DNA of 64,000 nucleotides from Streptomyces sp. Ru71 (GCF_002920535.1 NZ_PQSS01000007.1:62001-126000), one strand, 5' to 3'; shown: positions 45,458 to 54,655, counted from the first letter of the stretch. Notes: generated from the sequence alone by a model not told the origin. Translations and numbers: made by a program.

Positions 45458-46375
45458 TCAACCGGGCGGATGCGCCGCCGCGTTCGGCCACCGCTCCTGC
45501 AGCGCGCGCACGGTCTCCGCGATCGCCGGGCGGCGCGCGGCCCCCGTGCGCCACAGCGCGTACAGCCGCCGTACCGGCAGCGGATCGAGCGGCACCTCCA
45601 CCACGCCCTCGGGCAGCGGGCCGCGTCCCAGCCGCGGGATCAGCGCGATGCCCAGCCCGGCGGCGACGAGCGCGACCAGGGTGGGGTTCTCGTCGGCCTG
45701 GTGGACGACCTCCGGCTCGTGCCCGGCCGCGCGCAGCGTGCGCAGCAGCCAGTCGTGGCAGACCCGGCCGGGCGGCTGGCAGATCCAGCGCTGCCCGCCC
45801 AGCTCGGCCCGCCGCACCGCCGTCCGGCCGGCGAACGGATGGGCCGCCGGCACCAGCAGATCGCACAGGTCGTCCCCGATCACCGCCTGTTCCACGCCGG
45901 CCGGCGCGGGCAGCGGCGCGATGTCCCAGTCGTGCGCCACGGCCAGGTCGACCGCGCCCCGGGCTACCAGGTCCACCGACAGATGCGGGTCGACCTCGCT
46001 GAGCCGGGCGTCCAGCGCGGGATGCCGGGCCGCCAGCTCGGCCAGTACGCCGGGCAGCAGCCCGCGCGCGGCCGACGGGAACGCGGCGATCGTCAGCCGT
46101 CCCGCCGGCACCCCGCGCCGCTCCTCCAGCTCCGTCTCGGCCCGCTCCACCACGGCCAGCAACTCCCGGGCCACACCGGCCAGATGCAGCGCCTCGGCGG
46201 TGAGCCGCACCCCCCGCCCGTCCCGCTCCAGCAGCACCGCGCCCGTCTCCCGCTCCAGCTTCCCGATCTGCTGCGACACGGCCGACGGCGTGTAGCCCAG
46301 CGCGGCGGCGGCCGCGGCGACACTGCCGTGGACATGGACGGCGTGCAGGGCGCGCAGCCGGTGCAGATCGAGCAC
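45458..46375 (-). CDS. LysR-family regulator
   Basis: The 305-residue protein has the LysR winged helix-turn-helix at residues 1-60 (GSVAAAAAALGYTPSAVSQQI) and a two-lobed effector domain starting GRLTIAAFPSAARG. The GTG at 46375 has GGAGG six bases upstream. It is divergent from an EamA exporter gene with 88 bp between, so it probably regulates that exporter and itself. AAGCACTGCTT (46392-46402), an 11-bp palindrome in the gap, may be part of the operator. Confidence 0.9.
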   Translation of the reverse strand: MLDLHRLRALHAVHVHGSVAAAAAALGYTPSAVSQQIGKLERETGAVLLERDGRGVRLTAEALHLAGVARELLAVVERAETELEERRGVPAGRLTIAAFPSAARGLLPGVLAELAARHPALDARLSEVDPHLSVDLVARGAVDLAVAHDWDIAPLPAPAGVEQAVIGDDLCDLLVPAAHPFAGRTAVRRAELGGQRWICQPPGRVCHDWLLRTLRAAGHEPEVVHQADENPTLVALVAAGLGIALIPRLGRGPLPEGVVEVPLDPLPVRRLYALWRTGAARRPAIAETVRALQERWPNAAAHPPG

Positions 46376-46463
46376 GGGGCCCTCCTCTCATAAGCACTGC
46401 TTCATCCAACCGTGCAGGAATCATCGCTGGTGCTAAAGGGTGCCGGGCCGTGATCCTCGACGC

Positions 46464-47402
46464 ATGCGACCTGCACATCTGGCCCTCGCCGTCCTCGTCG
46501 CGGCGGTCTGGGGCGTGAACTTCACCGTCATCGAGATCGGCCTCGGCCACTTCCCGCCGCTGCTGTTCTCCGCCCTGCGCTTCCTGGCGGCGGCGGTCCC
46601 CGCCGTGCTGTTCGTCGGCCGCCCCAAGGTGGCCTGGCGGTGGATCGTCGCCGTCGGACTCGTCCTCGGGGTGGCCAAGTTCGGGCTGCTGTTCGTCGGC
46701 ATGGACGCCGGCATGCCGGCCGGCCTGTCCTCGCTGGTCCTGCAGATCCAGGCGGTGTTCACGGCCCTGATCGCCGCAGCCGTGCTCGGCGAACGCCCCA
46801 CCGGCGTGCGGGCCTTGGGCATGCTGGTGGCCGTGTCCGGCATCGCGGTGGCGGCCGTCGACGAGGGCGCCTCGGGCCCGCTCGGCGCCTTCGCCCTCGT
46901 CATCGCGGCGGCCCTGTGCTGGGGCCTGTCCAACGTCCTCACCCGCAAGGCCGCCCCGCCCGACGCGCTGAACTTCATGGTGTGGGTGAGCACGGTCCCC
47001 GTCCTGCCCCTCCTCGCCCTCTCCCTCCTCCTGGAGGGCCCGTCCCGGGACTACGACGCCCTGCGCGCCCTGGACTGGCAGGGCGCCGGCACGGTGGTGT
47101 ACGTCGCCTGGGTCACGACGGTGTTCGGCTTCGGCGCCTGGGGCTGGCTGCTGCGCCGCCACCCGGCGTCCACGGTCGCCCCCTTCTCCCTGCTGGTGCC
47201 GGTGTTCGGCATGACGTCGGCGGCCCTGTTCCTGGGCGAGCCGGTGACCTGGCTGCGGTGGTGCGCGGCGGCGCTGCTGGTGGGCGGGGTGGCTCTCACG
47301 TCCCTGGCACCGGCGCGGCGGCGGACCCCCGGCTATTTCGGTCGACGCCGGCCACCGGCTGAGGAAGACTCACCGGTCGTCGGGAGCGCGGCACGATCAT
47401 GA
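46464..47402 (+). CDS. EamA/DMT-family transporter
   Basis: The 312-residue protein has ten predicted helices in two EamA repeats; both halves contain a conserved WG (AVWGVNFT and LCWGLSNV) and E-R/P motifs before a helix (LGERPTG and LGEPVTW). DMT proteins of this kind export amino acids or metabolites. The ATG at 46464 has no ribosome-binding site, so it is possibly leaderless; a GTG at 46440 is an alternative. It is probably controlled by the divergent LysR. The GNAT gene follows after 12 bp. Confidence 0.85.
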   Translation: MRPAHLALAVLVAAVWGVNFTVIEIGLGHFPPLLFSALRFLAAAVPAVLFVGRPKVAWRWIVAVGLVLGVAKFGLLFVGMDAGMPAGLSSLVLQIQAVFTALIAAAVLGERPTGVRALGMLVAVSGIAVAAVDEGASGPLGAFALVIAAALCWGLSNVLTRKAAPPDALNFMVWVSTVPVLPLLALSLLLEGPSRDYDALRALDWQGAGTVVYVAWVTTVFGFGAWGWLLRRHPASTVAPFSLLVPVFGMTSAALFLGEPVTWLRWCAAALLVGGVALTSLAPARRRTPGYFGRRRPPAEEDSPVVGSAARS

Positions 47403-47414
47403 GGGGGACGAAGC

Positions 47415-48038
47415 GTGAGCTTCAAGCTGGAAGGACCGGTTCTTGAGGGGACGCTGGTGCGCCTGGAGCCGCTGGAGCACCGGCACGCCGCCGGGCTGGC
47501 GGAGGCGGCCGAGGAGAACCGGGACACCTACGCCTTCACCTGGGTGCCGCGCAGCCACGAAGTGGACGCGTACATCGACACCCAGCTGGCCCGCGCGGCG
47601 TCCGGCTGGCTGGCTCCGTACGTGCAGGTGCACCGCGCCACGGGGCGGGTGGTCGGCGCCACCGGCTACCTGGACCCGCGCAGCTGGCTGTCCGAGGACG
47701 GACTCGACGCCGTCGAGATCGGCTTCACCTGGCTCGCGGCCTCGGCACAGGGCACGGGCGTGAACGCCGAGGCCAAGCTGCTGCTCCTGCGCCACGCCTT
47801 CGAGGAGTGGGACGTGTCCCGCGTGGACCTGAAGACCGACGCCCGCAACGCCCGCTCCCGCGCGGCGATCGCCGCGGCCGGCGCCCGCTTCGAGGGCGTC
47901 CTGCGCAACTGGTCCCGCTCCTGGGCCCCGGGCGAGGAGGGCCGCCTGCGCGACTCCGCGATCTTCTCGATCACGGCGGAGGAATGGCCGGCCTCCCGCA
48001 CACGCCTGGAACACCGGATCGCGCGCTACACGAGGTGA
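47415..48038 (+). CDS. GNAT acetyltransferase (RimJ/RimL type)
   Basis: The 207-residue protein is a GNAT of the RimL group, with a long N-terminal strand-helix ([20 protein letters not shown]), a middle strand [10 protein letters not shown], and the acetyl-CoA loop [13 protein letters not shown] with [21 protein letters not shown]. It probably acetylates an amine or a protein N-terminus. The GTG start at 47415 has GAGGGGG upstream. It is 12 bp behind the EamA gene, so co-transcription is likely. Confidence 0.88.
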   Translation: MSFKLEGPVLEGTLVRLEPLEHRHAAGLAEAAEENRDTYAFTWVPRSHEVDAYIDTQLARAASGWLAPYVQVHRATGRVVGATGYLDPRSWLSEDGLDAVEIGFTWLAASAQGTGVNAEAKLLLLRHAFEEWDVSRVDLKTDARNARSRAAIAAAGARFEGVLRNWSRSWAPGEEGRLRDSAIFSITAEEWPASRTRLEHRIARYTR

Positions 48039-48098
48039 GACCTGGCGGGGCCCACGTACTACTGGGCCGCCGACTCCACCAGCCCCCGGTCCCGTCGC

Positions 48099-48896
48099 TC
48101 AGGCCGACTCGCTCAGCAACCGGCTCAGACGCTCCCGCCCCGCGTCCAGCAGCTCCGGCAGCGGTGCCGCCGACTCGTACCAGCGCTTCTCGTACTCCCA
48201 GCACAGCCAGCCGTCCCAGCCGTGCCGGGAGAGCACCTCCACGACCTCGGCCAGCGGCAGCACCCCCGCGCCCAGCGCCAGCGGAGTGGTGTCGTCGGCC
48301 GAAGCGATGTCCTTGACCTGCACATAGCCCAGGTGCGGGGCGAGCGCGGCGTATGTCTGGGACGGCTGCTCGCCGCCCAGCCAGGTGTGCATCACGTCCC
48401 ACAGCGCACCCACGCTGCCGTGCCCCACGGGGCCGAGCACCCGGATCGCGTCGGCGCCGGTGCGGTGCGAGTCGTGGGTCTCCAGCAGGATCCGCACCCC
48501 CAGCGCGGAGGCGTCCTTCGCGGCCGTGCCGAGCCGCCGCGCGGCCGTCGCGTCGGCCTCCTCGCGCGACTGCTCACCGCCGCCGGGAAAGACCCGCACG
48601 AAGGGCGCCCCGAGGTCATGGGCCAGCTGCAGCAGGGCGCGGATCTCCTCCAGTACGGGCCCGTCGTCGCCCGGCGCGGCCACGCGCGTGTACCCGGCGA
48701 CCCCGAGCACCTCCACACCGGCCGCCTTGAACAAGGCGGCGGCATCGGCCCGTTCGGCGGGGGAGAGGCCCGGATGCACCGGCTCCTCGGGATGGGCGCG
48801 CAGCTCGACGCCGTGATAGCCGTGCGCGGTGGCCAGCCGCAGCACGTCGGGAAGAGGCAGACCGGGCACACCGAGAGTGGAGAACGCCAGCTTCAT
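48099..48896 (-). CDS. Sugar phosphate isomerase/epimerase-like TIM-barrel protein
   Basis: The 265-residue protein belongs to the xylose-isomerase-like/AP-endonuclease 2 TIM-barrel family. It has VELRAHPEEPV near residue 35, LGVRILLETHDSH (metal ligand Glu), ALWDVMHTWLGG (Asp/His ligands) and GWDGWLCWEYEKRW (final metal Glu). Substrate is unknown. The ATG at 48896 has AGGG about 8 nt upstream, and the frame to 48929 is not needed. It is a stand-alone gene next to a MarR-GNAT fusion on the same strand. Confidence 0.85.
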   Translation of the reverse strand: MKLAFSTLGVPGLPLPDVLRLATAHGYHGVELRAHPEEPVHPGLSPAERADAAALFKAAGVEVLGVAGYTRVAAPGDDGPVLEEIRALLQLAHDLGAPFVRVFPGGGEQSREEADATAARRLGTAAKDASALGVRILLETHDSHRTGADAIRVLGPVGHGSVGALWDVMHTWLGGEQPSQTYAALAPHLGYVQVKDIASADDTTPLALGAGVLPLAEVVEVLSRHGWDGWLCWEYEKRWYESAAPLPELLDAGRERLSRLLSESA

Positions 48897-48932
48897 GCCC
48901 AGGACCCTACTCGCAGCCCGCCGCTTCAAACG

Positions 48933-49853
48933 TCAAGGCAGGTCCAGCCGCCAGTCCTGCCCCACCAGATCCTTCCCGAAGGACCGGTGCGGCTTCTCAG
49001 AGGTGAGCACGAACCCGTGCCGCTGGTAGATCCGCCGGGCAGCGGACAGAACATCGTTCGTCCACAACACAACGGACCGGTACCCCACACCACGAGCGAA
49101 ATCGACGACCGCCGTCACCAGGCGGTCGCCGATGCCGAGGCCGCGGGCCTCCGGTTCGACCAGCAGCAGCCGCAGCCGGGCCGTGTCCGGGGCGTCGTCG
49201 CGCACGCACATCACGCAGCCCACCGGGCGCCCGTCCAGCTCGGCGATCCACACCCGCTCCACCAGCGGGTCATGGTCCTCGGCGAACTGGGCGACGATCC
49301 GCGCCACGAGCCCCTCGTACTCCCCGTCCCACCCGTACTCGGCGGCGTACACGGCCGCGTTGCGCTGCACGATCCAGCCCAGATCACCGGGCCGGGGCCC
49401 GCGCAGCACGACGTCCTCGGCCGAGGGCGCCCGCCGCTCCCCGAGAACGGACCGGATCGTACGCATCGCCTCCGCCAGCCGGGGCCGGTCGTCCGCCGGC
49501 ACGGTGGCCAGCAGCGCGCCGACGGTCTGACGGGCCCGCTCGTCGAGCAGCCCGGCGGCGTCCCGGCCGCGCTCGGTGAGCACCACCCGGCGCCGCCGCG
49601 TGTCCGTCTCGGAGGGCACCCGCTCGACCAGCCCGTCCCGCTCGAACCGGTTCAGGATCCGACTGAGGTACCCGGCGTCCAACGCCAGTTGGGCCCGCAG
49701 ATCGGCGGCGTCCGTCCGCGGCGCGTGGGCCAGCTCGTACAGGACACGCGTCTCCGTGAGGGTGTACGGGGCGTACAGGTGGCGGCCGTAGTCGAGGGCG
49801 CCGATGAGGTGGGTGTAGAAGCGGTTGAAGGAGCGAATGTCCTGAACGGTCAT
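48933..49853 (-). CDS. MarR-GNAT two-domain regulator/acetyltransferase
   Basis: The 306-residue protein joins an N-terminal MarR winged helix-turn-helix (residues 10-140; LALDAGYLSRILNRFERDGL, RRRVVLTERG) to a C-terminal GNAT domain (150-306; LLVEPEARGLGIGDRLV, ARRIYQRHGFVL). Fusions like this may be autorepressors whose activity depends on acetyl-CoA or the substrate. The ATG at 49853 is preferred to a TTG at 49877. A perfect palindrome at 49878-49896 lies just upstream. It is next to a sugar isomerase-like gene on one side and a RibD-like gene on the other. Confidence 0.9.
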   Translation of the reverse strand: MTVQDIRSFNRFYTHLIGALDYGRHLYAPYTLTETRVLYELAHAPRTDAADLRAQLALDAGYLSRILNRFERDGLVERVPSETDTRRRRVVLTERGRDAAGLLDERARQTVGALLATVPADDRPRLAEAMRTIRSVLGERRAPSAEDVVLRGPRPGDLGWIVQRNAAVYAAEYGWDGEYEGLVARIVAQFAEDHDPLVERVWIAELDGRPVGCVMCVRDDAPDTARLRLLLVEPEARGLGIGDRLVTAVVDFARGVGYRSVVLWTNDVLSAARRIYQRHGFVLTSEKPHRSFGKDLVGQDWRLDLP

Positions 49854-49877
49854 GGCCGACCCCGATGCTGAAAACAA

Positions 49878-49896
49878 TCTCTGACTCAGTCAGAGA
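49878..49896. promoter_or_regulatory. Perfect MarR-type operator
   Basis: TCTCTGACT and AGTCAGAGA flank a single C, giving perfect 9-bp arms. The site is 25 bp before the MarR-GNAT ATG and likely is where the protein represses its own gene. Confidence 0.7.
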
Positions 49897-49935
49897 AAAC
49901 CGTGCACCCAGCCTAGGCCGCCGCCCCACCCCCGG

Positions 49936-50529
49936 CTACTCCTGTGCCACGGCCCGGTACACGCACACCTCCGCACCCGTCTTGGCGCTGACCGTCGACA
50001 CCAGCTGGAACGGCCGCCGCACCCCGTCCGCCGGAAAGATCGACATACCGCCCCCCAGCAGCACCGGCATCCGCATCAGGATCAGCTCGTCGAGCAGCCC
50101 CTCGGTCAGCAGCGAGCGCACCAGCCGCGGGCTGCCGGCGATCAGCAGGTCACCTCCCGGCGTGGCCCGCAGATCCTCGATCCGGTCCATGGCCTCCCCG
50201 GCCGGGATCAGCCTCATGTTCGGCCAGGGCAGATCGGACTCGACCAGCGTCCCGGACACCACGTACGCCCGAACGGCGTTCATCCGGTCGGCGAAGATCT
50301 CCCCGGCCCGCTCCGGCCACAACGTGGCCATGGTCTGCCAGGTCCGCTCCCCGCACAGCAGCGCGTCCGCCTTGGCGAGCGCCCCCTCGAACGCGCCGCC
50401 GACGACCTCCGGATCGACATACGGCAACGACCAGCCGCCGTGCGCGAAGTCGTCGTCGGTGTCCTCCGGCTCGCCGGGCGCCTGCACGACACCGTCAAGA
50501 CTGATGAACTCGCTGGCCACGGTGCGCAT
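49936..50529 (-). CDS. RibD C-terminal/dihydrofolate reductase-like protein
   Basis: The 197-residue protein has the RibD_C (DHFR-like) fold: FISLDGVVQAPGEPED at the start, LLCGERTWQTMA (NADPH loop), DLLIAGSPRLVRSLL and a late LILMRMPVLLGGG strand. Such proteins are NADPH-dependent reductases of unknown substrate in Streptomyces. The ATG at 50529 is chosen over a frame reaching 51024, which would run into repeats; GGAGTGGG is upstream. Confidence 0.87.
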   Translation of the reverse strand: MRTVASEFISLDGVVQAPGEPEDTDDDFAHGGWSLPYVDPEVVGGAFEGALAKADALLCGERTWQTMATLWPERAGEIFADRMNAVRAYVVSGTLVESDLPWPNMRLIPAGEAMDRIEDLRATPGGDLLIAGSPRLVRSLLTEGLLDELILMRMPVLLGGGMSIFPADGVRRPFQLVSTVSAKTGAEVCVYRAVAQE

Positions 50530-50665
50530 GGAACCCACTCCGCTCCTCGCTCGGTGACACCGGCACCCCCTCCGATCATCGCGGAAGACCCGGCCCCCCG
50601 CCCGCAAGAGGGGGCCACGAATTCCGACAGCACGACGGCGAGGCACCCGCGCACGGCGGGAAGGG

Positions 50666-50765
50666 GCCGGGGTGGGGGGTGTCCGCCCGCAGCGGCCGGC
50701 ACCGCCGACAGCCACCGTGTCGGGGACAGTGGGCCGGACCGAGGACGGACACCCCCCACCCCGGC
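50666..50765. repeat. Long inverted repeat (20-bp arms, 60-nt loop)
   Basis: GCCGGGGTGGGGGGTGTCCG (50666-50685) is the exact reverse complement of 50746-50765. The loop holds a further GC-rich stretch that could pair in part. It lies between the RibD-like gene and the LacI gene and may act as a terminator for the LacI transcript or as a leader structure. The whole gap 50530-51039 contains no supported gene. Confidence 0.85.
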
Positions 50766-50800
50766 GCCGACTCACGAACCGGCCGTAGGCGCAACGCACG

Positions 50801-51018
50801 CCACGACGCAACAGCAACGGGCCGCCGCAGGCATATAGGGGCGCGGGGAACTGCGCGACCAGCCACGACGCAACAGCAACAGGCCGCCGCAGGCATTCCA
50901 GGGGCGCGGGGAACTGCGCGACCAGCCACAACGCAACAGCAACAGGCCGCCGCAGGGTAACGCGGGGAACTGCGCGACCAGCCACAACGCACCAGCAACG
51001 GGCCGCCGCAGGCCCCCG
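50801..51018. repeat. Three and a half tandem copies of a 56-63 bp unit
   Basis: Units begin CCACGACGCAACAGCAAC or CCACAACGC at 50801, 50863, 50926 and (partial) 50982. Each full unit contains GGCCGCCGCAGG, a short variable gap, then the GCGGGGAACTGCGCGACCAG element. The third copy is shorter by about 7 bp. The element occurs once more in reverse orientation at 889-917, next to a tandem array there. Confidence 0.88.
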
Positions 51019-51039
51019 GAACAAACGCCACAGGCAAGG

Positions 51040-52089
51040 TCACCCCACCCGAGGCCCCCCACAAGACCCCCGAACCATCAACTCCCCCCGAACCGTGGCG
51101 ATCCCCCCAGGCGGAGCCTCCTCCCGCCCCATGGCAATCCGCCCGGCCCGAGCCCCCGCCTCAGCCAACGGCAACCGCACGGTCGTCAACGAAGGCACCG
51201 CGTCGACACTGAACGGCAGATCATCGAACCCGGCCACAGACACATCAGCAGGAATCCGCAGCCCGGACTCCCGCAGCGCCGCACACGCCCCCAACGCGAC
51301 GGAGTCGTTCGCCGCCACGACAGCCGTCAACGAGGGATCCCGCCGCAGCAGCTCCAACGTGGCCTCGTACCCCGACTGCCGGTCGTAGCGCCCGTGCACG
51401 GTCCACTCGGGCAGCTCCTCGATCCCCGCCGCGGCCAGCGCCTCCCGGTGCCCCTCCAGCCGGTGCCGCGTCGTCGTCCGCTCCTCGGGCCCGGCGATGT
51501 ACCCGAGCCGCCGGTGCCCGAGCCCGATCAGATGCTCGGTGAGCCGCCGCGCCCCGCCCCGGTTGTCGAAGGTCAGCGCGATCACCCCGGCGTCCTCCAC
51601 CGGCGGCCGCCCGCACAGCACGACCTTCGTCCCCGCGTCCACCAGCTTGCGCAGCTTCGCCGCCATGGCGGCACGGTGCGCCGGGTCCTCCAGGGCTCCG
51701 CCGGTCAGCACCACGGCCGCGGCCCGCTGCCGCTGGAGCAGCGTGAGGTAGGTCAGCTCCCGCTCCGGTGACCCCCCGGTGTTGCACACGACGGCGAGTC
51801 TCTCGCCCCCCGCGCGCCCCCCAGGCCCGCCGATCTCCCCCTGGATGGCACCGGCCATGATCCCGAAGAACGGGTCGGCGATGTCGTTGACCAGGATGCC
51901 GACCAGGTCGGAGGTGGCCGCGGCCAGCGAGCTGGCGGGCCCGTTGAGGACGTAGTCCAGCTCGTCCACGGCCTTGAGCACCCGCTCCCGGGTGGATGCC
52001 GCCACCGGGTAGTTCCCGTTCAGCACGCGCGACACCGTCGCGGGGGAGACCTGCGCGCGGGCCGCCACGTCCGCCAGGGTCACCGTCAT
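51040..52089 (-). CDS. LacI-family transcriptional regulator
   Basis: The 349-residue protein has the LacI helix-turn-helix (TLADVAARAQVSPATVSRVLNG at residues 4-25), hinge helix SSLAAA-type and a periplasmic-binding-like effector domain (VGILVNDIADPFFG, VAGFDDLPFS). The ATG at 52089 has GGAGG upstream; a longer frame to 52152 is not used. It is divergent from the Gfo/Idh, DUF993 and isomerase operon with 266 bp between; an AAGCGCTT-type palindrome lies at the operon side. It is probably the sugar-responsive repressor of that operon. Confidence 0.9.
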   Translation of the reverse strand: MTVTLADVAARAQVSPATVSRVLNGNYPVAASTRERVLKAVDELDYVLNGPASSLAAATSDLVGILVNDIADPFFGIMAGAIQGEIGGPGGRAGGERLAVVCNTGGSPERELTYLTLLQRQRAAAVVLTGGALEDPAHRAAMAAKLRKLVDAGTKVVLCGRPPVEDAGVIALTFDNRGGARRLTEHLIGLGHRRLGYIAGPEERTTTRHRLEGHREALAAAGIEELPEWTVHGRYDRQSGYEATLELLRRDPSLTAVVAANDSVALGACAALRESGLRIPADVSVAGFDDLPFSVDAVPSLTTVRLPLAEAGARAGRIAMGREEAPPGGIATVRGELMVRGSCGGPRVG

Positions 52090-52261
52090 CTCGTCGTCCT
52101 CCGGTCGCGCATCTCGTCGTACGCCCTCGTACACACCCGGGCCCACGCCCACGGTTCCGAGCAGACATTAGGCCACCCGGCGGCGTTGTTCGCCCCCTCG
52201 AACAACTCGTCTTGTGCACGGCCTTGTACAGACCACTGCTCAGCGGCTAGTTTCTCACGTA

Positions 52262-52276
52262 TAGAAAGCGCTTACT
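52262..52276. promoter_or_regulatory. Likely LacI operator before the Gfo/Idh operon
   Basis: TAGAAAGCGCTTACT is centred on the palindrome AAGCGCTT (52266-52273), a core typical of LacI-family operators. It lies about 80 bp upstream of the GTG at 52356. The divergent LacI gene is the natural candidate to bind it. Confidence 0.6.
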
Positions 52277-52355
52277 GCACGCCTTGCCGGACCGAGGGCA
52301 CGACGGCCCGGCCGGCCGGAGAACCGGGCGCCGCCGCGCCCACGAAGGGACAGAC

Positions 52356-53507
52356 GTGACACGCAAGACGGCGCGTATCGCCATGAACGGCGTGACCGGG
52401 CGCATGGGCTACCGCCAGCACCTCGTCCGCTCGATCCTGGCCATCCGCGAGCAGGGCGGCCTCGACCTCGGCGACGGCACCGTGCTGTGGCCCGAGCCGG
52501 TCCTCCTCGGCCGCCGCGAGCACGCGCTGAAGGCGCTCGCCGAGCAGCACGGCCTGGACCACTGGTCGACGGACCTGGACGCCGTACTGGCGGACGACAC
52601 GGTCGACATCTACTTCGACGCCCAGGTCACCTCCGCCCGCGAGGAGGCCATCAGGAAGGCGATCGCCGCCGGCAAGCACATCTACACCGAGAAGCCGACC
52701 GCGACCGGCCTGGACGGTGCCCTGGAACTGGCCCGGCTCGCCCACGACAAGGGCGTCAGGCACGGCGTCGTCCAGGACAAGATCTTCCTGCCGGGCCTGC
52801 TGAAGCTGAAGCGCCTCATCGACGGCGGCTTCTTCGGCCGCGTCCTGTCCGTGCGCGGCGAGTTCGGCTACTGGGTCTTCGAGGGCGACTGGCAGGAGGC
52901 CCAGCGCCCGTCCTGGAACTACCGCGCCGAGGACGGCGGCGGCATCGTCGTCGACATGTTCCCGCACTGGGAGTACGTCCTGCACGAGCTGTTCGGCCGC
53001 GTCACCTCCGTGCAGGCCCTGACCGCCACCCACATCCCGCAGCGCTGGGACGAGCACGGCAAGCCCTACGACGCGACGGCGGACGACGCCGCGTACGGCA
53101 TCTTCGAGCTCGAAGGCGGCGCCATCGCCCAGATCAACTCCTCCTGGGCCGTGCGCGTCAACCGCGACGAACTGGTCGAGTTCCAGGTCGACGGCACCGA
53201 GGGCTCCGCCGTGGCGGGCCTGCGCAAGTGCCGCGTCCAGCACCGCTCCGCCACCCCCAAGCCGGTGTGGAACCCGGACATCCCCGCCACCGAGGTCTTC
53301 CGCGACCAGTGGCAGGAGGTCCCCGACAACCAGGACTTCGACAACGGCTTCAAGGCCCAGTGGGAGCTGTTCCTCAAGCATGTGTACGCCGGTGCCGACT
53401 ACCACTGGGACCTGCTCGCCGGCGCCCGCGGCGTCCAGCTCGCCGAGCTGGGCCTGAAGTCCTCGGCCGAGGGCCGCCGTATCGAGGTTCCGGAGATCGC
53501 GCTGTGA
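52356..53507 (+). CDS. Gfo/Idh/MocA-family oxidoreductase
   Basis: The 383-residue NAD(P)-dependent oxidoreductase has an N-terminal Rossmann fold (IAMNGVTGRMGYRQH), the signature HIYTEKPTA (Lys/Pro near residue 110), and a C-terminal alpha/beta domain (GGGIVVDMFPHWEYVLHELFG; the HW motif replaces the usual catalytic D-x-x-H pattern in part). It probably oxidises a sugar or inositol-like polyol. The GTG has GAAGGGA upstream. It overlaps the next gene by 4 nt (GTGA) as the first gene of a three-gene operon. Confidence 0.9.
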   Translation: MTRKTARIAMNGVTGRMGYRQHLVRSILAIREQGGLDLGDGTVLWPEPVLLGRREHALKALAEQHGLDHWSTDLDAVLADDTVDIYFDAQVTSAREEAIRKAIAAGKHIYTEKPTATGLDGALELARLAHDKGVRHGVVQDKIFLPGLLKLKRLIDGGFFGRVLSVRGEFGYWVFEGDWQEAQRPSWNYRAEDGGGIVVDMFPHWEYVLHELFGRVTSVQALTATHIPQRWDEHGKPYDATADDAAYGIFELEGGAIAQINSSWAVRVNRDELVEFQVDGTEGSAVAGLRKCRVQHRSATPKPVWNPDIPATEVFRDQWQEVPDNQDFDNGFKAQWELFLKHVYAGADYHWDLLAGARGVQLAELGLKSSAEGRRIEVPEIAL

Positions 53508-54655
53508 CCATCCGCCTTCCCGACGCGCAAGGGGCCCTGCGCACCTACGAGCCGCGCACCGAACCCCTCCTCGTCACCTCCTCCACCCCCCTCACCTCCC
53601 GCACGGTCTTCTCGGCGGCGCACGTCGTCGCCGATCCCTTCGCCGACGTCACCCCCGACTCCCCGGCCGCCGTCGACTGGGACGCCACCCTGGCCTTCCG
53701 CCGCCATCTGTGGTCCCACGGGCTCGGCGTCGCCGAGGCCATGGACACCGCCCAGCGCGGCATGGGCCTGGACTGGGCGGGCGCGGCCGAACTGATCCGC
53801 CGCTCCGCCGCCGAGGCCAAGGCGGTCGGCGGCCGGATCGCCTGCGGGGTCGGCACCGACCAGATCACCGGCGGGACCCTGCCGGAGATCCGGGCCGCGT
53901 ACGAGGAGCAGCTCGCCGTCGTCGAGGACGCGGGCGCGCAGGCCATCCTGATGGCGTCGCGCGCCCTGGCCGCCACGGCGAAGGGCCCCGAGGACTACCT
54001 GGAGGTCTACGGCCACCTCCTGCGCCAGGCCTCCGACCCGGTGATCCTGCACTGGCTCGGCCCCATGTTCGACCCGGCGCTGGCGGGCTACTGGGGGTCC
54101 ACCGACCTGGACGCGGCCACGGACACCTTCCTGGAGGTGATCTCGGCGCACCCGGAGAAGGTCGACGGCATCAAGGTCTCCCTGCTGGACGCCCAGCGCG
54201 AGATCGACCTGCGTCGCCGTCTGCCGCAGGGCGTGCGCTGCTACACCGGCGACGACTTCAACTACCCGGAGCTGATCGCGGGCGACGAGCAGGGCTTCAG
54301 CCACGCCCTGCTCGGCATCTTCGACCCGCTGGGCCCGCTCGCGGCCGAGGCGGTCCGCGTCCTGGACACCGGCGACAGGGCCGGCTTCCGCGCCCTGCTC
54401 GACCCGACGGTCGAACTCTCCCGCCACCTCTTCCAGGCGCCCACCCGCTACTACAAGACGGGCGTGGTCTTCCTGGCCTGGCTGGCCGGCCACCAGTCCC
54501 ACTTCACGATGGTCGGCGGCCTGCAGTCGGCCCGCTCCCTGCCGCACTTCGCCCGCGCCTACGAACTCGCCGACTCCCTCGGCCTGTTCCCGGACCCCAA
54601 GCTGGCCGAGGAGCGGATGAAGACCCTGCTCGCGCTGTACGGAGTGACCCAGTGA
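53504..54655 (+). CDS. DUF993 protein (aldolase-like TIM barrel, function unknown)
   Basis: The 383-residue protein matches the DUF993 family, which resembles the dihydrodipicolinate-synthase/aldolase TIM barrels. Possible functional segments are RIACGVGTDQITGG, DPVILHWLGPMFDP, GIKVSLLDAQRE (a Lys at the position where class I aldolases form the Schiff base, inference) and CYTGDDFNYPELIAGD. No substrate is known for the family. It overlaps both neighbours by 4 nt (GTGA), implying tight stoichiometry with the oxidoreductase and isomerase. Confidence 0.85.
   Translation: MTIRLPDAQGALRTYEPRTEPLLVTSSTPLTSRTVFSAAHVVADPFADVTPDSPAAVDWDATLAFRRHLWSHGLGVAEAMDTAQRGMGLDWAGAAELIRRSAAEAKAVGGRIACGVGTDQITGGTLPEIRAAYEEQLAVVEDAGAQAILMASRALAATAKGPEDYLEVYGHLLRQASDPVILHWLGPMFDPALAGYWGSTDLDAATDTFLEVISAHPEKVDGIKVSLLDAQREIDLRRRLPQGVRCYTGDDFNYPELIAGDEQGFSHALLGIFDPLGPLAAEAVRVLDTGDRAGFRALLDPTVELSRHLFQAPTRYYKTGVVFLAWLAGHQSHFTMVGGLQSARSLPHFARAYELADSLGLFPDPKLAEERMKTLLALYGVTQ

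Noticed and set aside
50801..51018. A CRISPR array or IS remnant from the 56-63 bp units
   Set aside because: There are no unique spacers, no transposase and no flanking target duplication that can be seen.
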